From assembly GCA_009783115.1 (NCBI GenBank), contig WRHT01000102.1, positions 1-5,825 of the forward strand: a stretch of DNA of 5,825 bases, given 5' to 3'. This stretch comes from Desulfovibrionaceae bacterium. GTDB lineage: Bacteria > Desulfobacterota > Desulfovibrionia > Desulfovibrionales > Desulfovibrionaceae. Position numbers and translations under genes: made by a program. Shown here piece by piece: positions 1 through 4,693 of the stretch. The notes below the pieces were generated by a model, which saw nothing but the letters and a program-made list of their open reading frames with translations, had not been told where the DNA came from and made no database searches. Position 1 is the first letter of the stretch. Each line of letters starts with the position of its first letter.

Positions 1-1
1 G

Positions 2-490
2 GCCAGCCTGAAATTCTTCAATGTCTACGGTCCCAACGAATACCACAAAGGCGAGATGCGCAGCATGGTCCTCAAGGCCGTGGAACAGATCCGGGATCAG
101 GGCTTCGTCCGCCTCTTCCGCTCATACAAAAAGGAATACCCGGACGGCGGCCAGTTGCGCGATTTCATTTATGTCAAGGACTGCGCCATAATCCTGGCGG
201 ATCTGCTGGAACGTCCGGGGACGAACGGCCTGTTCAACCTGGGAACGGGGCAGGCGCGCAGCTGGCGGGATCTGGCCTGCGCGGTTTTCGCGGCCATGGC
301 CCTGGAACCACGGATCGAGTATGTGGATATGCCGGAAGTCCTGCGCGGCAAATACCAGTATTTCACCCAGGCCGACATGGACTCCCTCTCGCGGGCCATG
401 GGGCCGGGCAGGCCGCTTCCGCGCGCGCTGGAAGAAGGCGTACTCGATTATGTGCAAAATTACCTGACCGGGGAAGACGGTTACTTATAG
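2..490 (+). CDS. hldD: ADP-L-glycero-D-manno-heptose 6-epimerase, C-terminal part (5' end outside window)
   Basis: This is the C-terminal 162 residues of a protein that in this family is about 320 residues long; the N-terminal NAD-binding Rossmann half and the Tyr/Lys catalytic pair lie upstream of the window. The enzyme is a cytoplasmic short-chain dehydrogenase/reductase. It epimerises ADP-D-glycero-manno-heptose at C6, the last step in making the activated heptose of the LPS inner core. Visible family hallmarks are KFFNVYGPNEYHKGEM at the very start (the NVYGP substrate-loop block), RDFIYVKDCA, GLFNLGTGQARSW, and the HldD-specific RGKYQYFTQADM, where other sugar epimerases differ. The reading frame is open from base 2 to the TAG at 488-490. 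asnS follows on the same strand 69 bp later, so co-transcription is possible. The identity is recognised from motifs; only the exact epimerase subtype could be argued. Confidence 0.9.
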   Translation, partial: ASLKFFNVYGPNEYHKGEMRSMVLKAVEQIRDQGFVRLFRSYKKEYPDGGQLRDFIYVKDCAIILADLLERPGTNGLFNLGTGQARSWRDLACAVFAAMALEPRIEYVDMPEVLRGKYQYFTQADMDSLSRAMGPGRPLPRALEEGVLDYVQNYLTGEDGYL

Positions 491-498
491 AACATTTT

Positions 499-529
499 GG
501 GGCTGCCGCCCCGTGGATTTAAGGCGGGG
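499..529 (+). other. Overlapping alternative hairpins in the hldD-asnS gap
   Basis: The gap has a compact stem GGGGC (499-503) / GCCCC (508-512) with a 4-nt loop. The same right arm can instead pair further downstream: CCGCC (506-510) with GGCGG (523-527), or CCCCG (509-513) with CGGGG (525-529). The structures exclude each other. No T-tract follows the first stem, so it is not a standard intrinsic terminator. It might be a weak attenuator, a processing site or a dispersed GC-rich intergenic motif. The pairing is visible; any function is a guess. Confidence 0.35.
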
Positions 530-550
530 TCAGCGCCCTGTGGATATTCC

Positions 551-555
551 GGAGG
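551..555 (+). promoter_or_regulatory. Ribosome binding site of asnS
   Basis: A perfect GGAGG core lies 4 bases before the ATG at 560. It settles the start of asnS. The same frame is open upstream to a TTG at 497, which would add 21 residues, but that TTG sits at the edge of a GC-rich hairpin, has no Shine-Dalgarno sequence, and its added residues do not resemble the start of the family. Confidence 0.85.
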
Positions 556-559
556 TTTT

Positions 560-1930
560 ATGCAAGATATGCGGGTAGCGGAGGCTCTGGCGGCGCGGGA
601 GGCGGCATCCCAAGTCCGGGTGCGCGGCTGGGTGCGGACCAGGCGTGACTCCAAAGGCTTTTCCTTTCTGGAACTGAATGACGGATCCTGCCTGGCCAAT
701 GTGCAGATTTTAGCGGAAGAGAATCTTCCGGGCCTGCGGGAGGCCCAGACCGGGGCGGCCCTGGAAGCGGCCGGGGAGCTGGCCGCCTCTCCCGGCAAGG
801 GACAGCGATGGGAAATCCGGGCCAAGACCCTGCGGGTATTCGGGGAATCCGACCAGACCCTTTATCCTTTGCAGAAAAAACGCCATTCCGATGAATTTCT
901 GCGCGGCATCGCCCATCTGCGGGCGCGCACCAACAAGTATGGCGCGGCCTTCCGGCTGCGTTCCGAGGCCGCCTTTGCCATCCACAGCTTCTTCCGGGGC
1001 CGCGCTTTTTACTGTGTGCAGACCCCGGTGCTGACCGGGGCGGATTGTGAAGGCGCGGGCGAGATGTTCCGGGTGACCACCCTGCCGCCCGGAGCGGCGG
1101 CTGACCCGGCCCGGCCCTTTGCCGGGGATTTTTTCGGCCGGGAGTGCAGCCTGACCGTCTCCGGCCAATTGGAAGCCGAGGCGCTGGCCTTGGGACTTGG
1201 CCGGGTTTACAGCTTCGGGCCGACCTTCAGGGCGGAAAACTCCAATACCCCCAGACATGCCGCGGAATTCTGGATGATCGAGCCGGAGGCGGCCTTCTTC
1301 GACCTGGAGGACAACATGGCCCTGGGCGAAGATTTGCTGCGCTTCGTGACCCGGCATGTCCTGGAGCATTGCGCCCCTGACCTGGATCTCTTCGGACGCT
1401 TCGTGGATGAAGGGCTGCCGGAACGCCTGCGGACCCTGGCCGAAGGTCCGTACCAGCGGATCAGCTACGGCGAGGCCGTGGACGTCCTGGCTAAATCCGG
1501 CCGCGCCTTTGATTTCCCGGTGTTTTTCGGCGCGGACCTGCAAACCGAGCATGAACGCTTTCTGGCCGAAGAATATTTCCGCGGCCCGGTGACCGTGTTC
1601 AATTATCCCAAGGAAATCAAGGCTTTTTACATGCGAGCCAATGATGACGGGCGCACGGTGGCGGCCATGGACCTCATCGCCCCCCGCATCGGCGAACTCA
1701 TCGGCGGCAGCCAGCGCGAAGAGCGCCTGCCACGCCTGGAGAAACGCCTGGCCGAACTCGGCCATGATGCTCAAAATTACTGGTGGTACCTGGATCTGCG
1801 CCGCTTCGGCAGCGTCCCGCACTCCGGCTTCGGCCTTGGCTTTGAACGCCTGATCATGCTGCTCACCGGCATCGGCAACATCCGCGATGTCATTCCCTTT
1901 CCCCGCACGCCAAATAACCTGGACTTCTGA
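560..1930 (+). CDS. asnS: Asparaginyl-tRNA synthetase
   Basis: A complete class IIb aminoacyl-tRNA synthetase of 456 residues, close to the usual 460-470 of bacterial AsnRS. It charges tRNA-Asn with asparagine using ATP, in the cytoplasm, as a homodimer. Residues about 18-95 form the OB-fold anticodon-binding domain (VRVRGWVRTRRDSKGFSFLE). The catalytic domain follows: motif 1 around residues 141-159 with the invariant Pro156, motif 2 around 219-242 (GPTFRAENSNTPRH, Arg224, then EFWMIEPE), and motif 3 at 423-432 (GFGLGFERLI, Arg430). The blocks LTGADCEGAGEMF and SGQLEAEALALG are of the AsnRS rather than the AspRS type. The ATG at 560 is chosen because of the GGAGG just before it. The C-terminus PFPRTPNNLDF is complete. 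The gene is 69 bp after hldD and 155 bp before the peptidase gene. No clear intrinsic terminator follows it. Confidence 0.97.
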   Translation: MQDMRVAEALAAREAASQVRVRGWVRTRRDSKGFSFLELNDGSCLANVQILAEENLPGLREAQTGAALEAAGELAASPGKGQRWEIRAKTLRVFGESDQTLYPLQKKRHSDEFLRGIAHLRARTNKYGAAFRLRSEAAFAIHSFFRGRAFYCVQTPVLTGADCEGAGEMFRVTTLPPGAAADPARPFAGDFFGRECSLTVSGQLEAEALALGLGRVYSFGPTFRAENSNTPRHAAEFWMIEPEAAFFDLEDNMALGEDLLRFVTRHVLEHCAPDLDLFGRFVDEGLPERLRTLAEGPYQRISYGEAVDVLAKSGRAFDFPVFFGADLQTEHERFLAEEYFRGPVTVFNYPKEIKAFYMRANDDGRTVAAMDLIAPRIGELIGGSQREERLPRLEKRLAELGHDAQNYWWYLDLRRFGSVPHSGFGLGFERLIMLLTGIGNIRDVIPFPRTPNNLDF

Positions 1931-1969
1931 AACCATGCCCCCGGCAGACGAAAACCTCACCGCCCGAAA

Positions 1970-2065
1970 CCAAAAAAATTAAATTATATCACTATTTCTT
2001 GACGAAACTGCTTGACAGCGTTAACCATTTTGCTGGAAAGGCGGAATTATATTCCACCGTATAGT
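1970..2065 (+). promoter_or_regulatory. Probable promoter region of the M23-ftsEX operon
   Basis: This stretch of the asnS-peptidase gap is clearly richer in A+T than its surroundings (A-tracts and TTAAATTATATC at about 1971-1990, possibly UP-element-like). It has two -35-like words, TTGACG (1999-2004) and TTGACA (2012-2017). It also has two -10-like words, TATATT (2048-2053) and TATAGT (2060-2065). None of the pairs has the standard 16-18 bp spacing; TTGACA to TATATT is 30 bp. The promoter location is therefore plausible while the precise elements are not settled; an activator-dependent promoter or a degenerate -10 near 2021-2027 are alternatives. Confidence 0.4.
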
Positions 2066-2087
2066 ATTTGGGGGCTAATTCCGGAAT
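2043..2087 (+). repeat. Repeated GGAAT/ATTCC words, including a palindrome over the peptidase start codon
   Basis: GGAAT (2043-2047) and ATTCC (2051-2055) form an inverted repeat with a 3-base spacer. A perfect 10-bp palindrome ATTCCGGAAT lies at 2078-2087 and its right arm enters the ATG at 2086. In RNA, AUAUUCC (2049-2055) could pair with GGAAUGU (2083-2089) with one G-U pair, hiding the start codon, or the 2043-2055 repeat could fold on itself and leave it free. As DNA, the two units could be an operator. The repeats are seen; a role is inferred. Confidence 0.4.
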
Positions 2088-2988
2088 GTTGTTCAGAAAA
2101 TATCATATTGTCATCCTGCGGGATCAGGAAGGCGTTTCCGGCCAGCTCCGGCTCCGGGGCTGGGTAGGGGTATTTTTGTTTTTGCTTATGGTGGGGTTCG
2201 CGGTCAGCACGGCCTATCTGTGGGGTTTTAACTATCGGGCGGAATTCCTGGAAAATCAGCTTAACGACGCCCAGAAAACCATCAAAGAGCAAAATTCCCA
2301 AATCGCCAGCATGGACGGCAAACTCAGGCTGTTGCAGGGGGATCTCTCACGGGTGCAGCAGTTTGACGCCAAACTGCGCGTGATGATGAACATGGATAAA
2401 GAACCCACGGACATCAGCAGCAATATAGGCGGCCCTCTGGCCGCGTCCACGCAGCCGTTGCCCCTGCACCGGCAGGAATTGCTGGCCCGGCGGGTACACA
2501 GCATGCTGGACCAATTGAGCACGGATACGCGGATGGAGGAACTGCGCCAGCAGGATCTCCTGCACGTCATGCGGGAAAACCGGGAAATCCTGGCCTCCAC
2601 CCCTTCCATCTGGCCCACGGACGGCTATCTTACCTCCACCTTTGGACGCCGGACCTCGCCCTTCGGATCCGGCAGCACGGACTTTCACAAGGGCGTGGAC
2701 ATCGCCAACCGCATCGGCACTCCGGTGCGCGCCCCGGCTCAGGGCGTGGTCACCTTTGTGGGCTGGGACGGCGGCTACGGCAACTGTATAGTCATCAACC
2801 ACGGCAACAGCATCAGTTCCCGCTACGGACACCTGAGCAATTCCCTGGTCAAGGTCGGACAGGCGGTAAACCGGGGGGATGTCATCGGCTCGGTAGGCAA
2901 CTCCGGCCGCAGCACCGGCCCGCATCTGCACTACGAGGTGCGGGTGGGCGGGGTCTGCGTCAATCCTCTGCGTTATATCCTGAACTGA
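2086..2988 (+). CDS. Membrane-anchored coiled-coil M23 (LytM-type) peptidoglycan endopeptidase, candidate FtsEX partner
   Basis: A protein of 300 residues. A short basic N-terminus is followed by one membrane segment at about residues 26-49 (WVGVFLFLLMVGFAVSTAYL), best read as an uncleaved anchor with the rest in the periplasm. Residues about 52-100 are heptad-like and charged (coiled coil), and another helical stretch runs from about 128 to 170. The C-terminal LytM domain spans about 176-298. By analogy with LytM, the zinc ligands are His201 and Asp205 (HKGVD) and His282, and the catalytic histidines are His249 (RYGHL) and His280 (GPHLHYEV). All five are present, so unlike EnvC or NlpD this is probably an active metal-dependent cross-link hydrolase. 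The ATG at 2086 is preferred: the protein then starts MLFRKYHIVILRD directly before the basic segment. A TTG at 2068 would add six residues. Neither start has a clear Shine-Dalgarno sequence; GGGGG at 2070-2074 is the nearest purine run. ftsE follows after 23 bp. Confidence 0.88.
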   Translation: MLFRKYHIVILRDQEGVSGQLRLRGWVGVFLFLLMVGFAVSTAYLWGFNYRAEFLENQLNDAQKTIKEQNSQIASMDGKLRLLQGDLSRVQQFDAKLRVMMNMDKEPTDISSNIGGPLAASTQPLPLHRQELLARRVHSMLDQLSTDTRMEELRQQDLLHVMRENREILASTPSIWPTDGYLTSTFGRRTSPFGSGSTDFHKGVDIANRIGTPVRAPAQGVVTFVGWDGGYGNCIVINHGNSISSRYGHLSNSLVKVGQAVNRGDVIGSVGNSGRSTGPHLHYEVRVGGVCVNPLRYILN

Positions 2989-2994
2989 TTTCAG

Positions 2995-3006
2995 GCCGGT
3001 CCCGGC
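2995..3006 (+). other. Small hairpin where the ftsE ribosome binding site should be
   Basis: GCCGG (2995-2999) and CCGGC (3002-3006) form a GC-only stem with a loop of 2 nt (or 4 bp with a 4-nt loop). It sits 5 bases before the ftsE ATG. The 23-base gap between the peptidase stop and ftsE has no purine-rich Shine-Dalgarno sequence, so ftsE translation may depend on ribosomes finishing the upstream gene. The stem is visible; the coupling is inferred. Confidence 0.35.
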
Positions 3007-3011
3007 GCGCG

Positions 3012-3740
3012 ATGATCGATTTCAGGCATGTGCATCACAATTTCAACGGGCGTCCGGCCTTAAGGGACTGCACCTTTCATCTGGACAAGGGCGAGGTCAT
3101 GTTTCTCACCGGCCCATCGGGCGCCGGCAAAAGCACCCTGATCCGCCTGCTTTTCGCCGACCTGCCTTTGCAGTACGGCACGGCCAGAATAGCCGGTTTT
3201 GAACTGAACAAGATCCGGCCTGGCCAGATCCCCCTGCTCCGCCGCAAGGTCAGCTTTATCTTCCAGGATTTCCAGCGCGTGCTCCTGCCGCAGGACACGG
3301 TTTACAACAACATCCACCTGCCCCTGCGGATCTGCGGTATTGCCAAACAGCACGCGGATCGCCGCATCCAGGCCGTGACCCGCCACCTGGGATTGCATGA
3401 CAAGCTGGCGGAACCCTGCGCCAATCTGTCCGGCGGAGAACAACAGCGCGTGGCCGTGGCCCGCGCCTTTGTGACCAACCCGCAGGTCGTGCTGGCGGAC
3501 GAACCCACCGGCAACCTTGACCCGGAGCTTTCCGTCCGCCGTTTGCTGGAGCTTTTCAAATTTTTCCAGCGCTACGGCACGACCATGATCATTGCCACGC
3601 ACAATCCGGAGCTTCTACGCCGCCATCCTGAAGGCCGGGCCCTGCGCCTGGAGCAGGGGGCCATTACCCGGTCCAACTGGGAAGGGGCCGCGCTCTTCAA
3701 TCCCATGGCCGCGGCCTTCGCTCCTACGGAAAAAAACTGA
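3012..3740 (+). CDS. ftsE: Cell division ATP-binding protein FtsE
   Basis: The ATPase subunit of the FtsEX complex, an ABC-transporter-like machine on the cytoplasmic face of the membrane that uses ATP to signal through FtsX to periplasmic peptidoglycan hydrolases at the division site. It has 242 residues, slightly longer than the usual 220-230 because of a tail after residue about 219 (SNWEGAALFNPMAAAF). The ABC motifs are all intact: Walker A GPSGAGKST (34-42), Q-loop Gln85 in FIFQDFQ, signature LSGGEQQRVAVARA (139-152), Walker B VVLADEP with Asp163-Glu164, and switch His197 in IIATHN. The start MIDFRHVHHNF matches the family. The ftsX neighbour makes this FtsE rather than a LolD- or MacB-type ATPase, which share these motifs. 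The TGA at 3738-3740 overlaps the ftsX ATG by one base. Confidence 0.95.
   Translation: MIDFRHVHHNFNGRPALRDCTFHLDKGEVMFLTGPSGAGKSTLIRLLFADLPLQYGTARIAGFELNKIRPGQIPLLRRKVSFIFQDFQRVLLPQDTVYNNIHLPLRICGIAKQHADRRIQAVTRHLGLHDKLAEPCANLSGGEQQRVAVARAFVTNPQVVLADEPTGNLDPELSVRRLLELFKFFQRYGTTMIIATHNPELLRRHPEGRALRLEQGAITRSNWEGAALFNPMAAAFAPTEKN
3731..3737 (+). other. In-register A AAA AAC slippery heptamer at the ftsE-ftsX junction
   Basis: The last ftsE codons are GAA AAA AAC TGA. They contain A AAA AAC in exactly the X XXY YYZ register needed for -1 ribosomal slippage. After a -1 slip the next codons are CTG (3737-3739) and ATG (3740-3742), which is the ftsX frame, so the product would be FtsE joined to full-length FtsX through one Leu. 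The 7-base A-run (3730-3736) could also promote transcriptional slippage. The heptamer and frames are directly readable; use in the cell is unproven. Confidence 0.4.
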
Positions 3741-4687
3741 TGTCCATGTTCTTCCAAATGATCCGGCAGGCCCTGCGGGATATTTCCCTAAATCCCTGGG
3801 CGCAGATCCTCACCCTGGCCGCGGTTACCCTGGTGAGCTTCCTGGTGGGGCTGGGGCTGATGATCGTCACCACCCTGGATCACCAGTTGAGCATCAGCAA
3901 GGGTGAAACCGTCTTTCAGGTTTACTGGCGTCCGGGCGCGGATCCGCAAAGCATTGCCGGGCAATGGGACGGGATACGCCGGCTTCCCGGCTTCTTCCAT
4001 ATAAAAACCTTCACCCCCGCCGAAGCTTTGCGGGAACTGGAAGGACGCATCGGACGGGGGAGTTCGGCCAGGAATTTTACCTTCCTCAGAGACCAGAACC
4101 CCCTGCCGGCCACCGCCCTGATCACCTTTACCCCCGATGAACAAGACTACGAACGCTGGCTCAGGGAGATTACTTCCTACCTGGCCGGCCTGGAAGGGGC
4201 GGAGCGGGTTTCCTCCTCCCCCCTGCGCGACGAGATCGGGCAGGCCTGGCGCAAGGTCAACAGCTATGTGCTACGCCCGGCCATTATCTTTCTGACCCTG
4301 ATCCTCGGCCTGGTGGTGGGCAATACCGTGCGCCTGGCCATGCTCTCCAAGGCGCGGGAGGTGGAAATTCTCCGGCTGGTGGGGGCCTTCAACTGGTATA
4401 TCCGCATTCCCCTGCTCATCGTCGGCGGTCTGCAAGGGCTGGCCGGCAGCGCCCTGTCCTTGTTCATCTTGCGCTTTCTGCACCTGCATGTGGAGCATAT
4501 CCTCAACTTCCCGCCCATTTTGCTGGAGATCCGCTTTCCGCCTCTCCAAATCGTCATGCTGATGCTGGCTGTGCCCACCTTGCTGGGAGTGGCCGGAGGC
4601 TGGGTCGGTCTCGGACAGCCTCCCGCGTGGCGGCAGTCCCGGAAGGCCTCCAGCGCCGCCGCTCCGGACAAGGCCTGGGAACAATAA
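3740..4687 (+). CDS. ftsX: Cell division protein FtsX (permease-like subunit of FtsEX)
   Basis: An inner-membrane protein of 315 residues that pairs with FtsE. It does not move a known substrate; it passes ATP-driven shape changes to periplasmic cell-wall hydrolases or their activators. The topology is that of the family. It has a short cytoplasmic start with the amphipathic MIRQALRDISLNPW, and TM1 at about residues 22-45. A periplasmic domain of about 130 residues (46-175) forms the partner-binding loop. TM2 (about 178-198), TM3 (about 223-246) and TM4 (about 268-292) follow, then a polar Ala/Lys-containing tail. The conserved cytoplasmic coupling stretch after TM2, NTVRLAMLSKAREVEILRLV (195-214) followed by GAFNWYIR, is the FtsX hallmark. 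The N-terminal cytoplasmic part is much shorter than that of E. coli FtsX. Its ATG shares a base with the ftsE TGA, indicating translational coupling; GGAA at 3728-3731 is a weak ribosome site. Confidence 0.93.
   Translation: MSMFFQMIRQALRDISLNPWAQILTLAAVTLVSFLVGLGLMIVTTLDHQLSISKGETVFQVYWRPGADPQSIAGQWDGIRRLPGFFHIKTFTPAEALRELEGRIGRGSSARNFTFLRDQNPLPATALITFTPDEQDYERWLREITSYLAGLEGAERVSSSPLRDEIGQAWRKVNSYVLRPAIIFLTLILGLVVGNTVRLAMLSKAREVEILRLVGAFNWYIRIPLLIVGGLQGLAGSALSLFILRFLHLHVEHILNFPPILLEIRFPPLQIVMLMLAVPTLLGVAGGWVGLGQPPAWRQSRKASSAAAPDKAWEQ
3761..3781 (+). other. Imperfect hairpin at the start of ftsX
   Basis: ATCC (3761-3764) pairs with GGAT (3778-3781) and GCAG (3766-3769) with CTGC (3773-3776), separated by one G-G mismatch and closed by a 3-nt loop. 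It begins 23 bases after the slippery heptamer, farther than the usual 5-9 bases for a frameshift-stimulating structure. It may be incidental. Confidence 0.25.
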
Positions 4688-4693
4688 AATCCC

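Noticed and set aside
497..559. N-terminal extension of asnS from a TTG at 497
   Set aside because: It has no ribosome site, overlaps a GC-rich hairpin and adds residues unlike AsnRS; the ATG at 560 has a perfect GGAGG.
1023..1040. Perfect 7-bp stem CCCCGGT/ACCGGGG with a 4-nt loop inside asnS
   Set aside because: There is no T-tract, and the bases encode the conserved TPVLTGAD block of the enzyme, so codon constraint explains the sequence.
710..1960. A 416-codon open frame on the minus strand opposite asnS
   Set aside because: It is the mirror of a strongly GC-biased true gene; the sense frame is a full AsnRS with all motifs, and the antisense product shows no recognisable domain.
1931..1980. 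Intrinsic terminator after asnS
   Set aside because: I found no stem longer than 3-4 bp before the A-rich stretch and no T-tract on the plus strand.
2068..2085. TTG at 2068 as the start of the M23 peptidase
   Set aside because: It would add only six residues without support; the ATG at 2086 begins a natural membrane-anchor N-terminus. It is not fully excluded, because neither site has a strong Shine-Dalgarno sequence.
3060..3602. A 180-codon minus-strand frame opposite ftsE, with similar ones opposite the M23 and ftsX genes
   Set aside because: These are shadow frames of GC-rich genes, with no domain signature and no plausible ribosome site.
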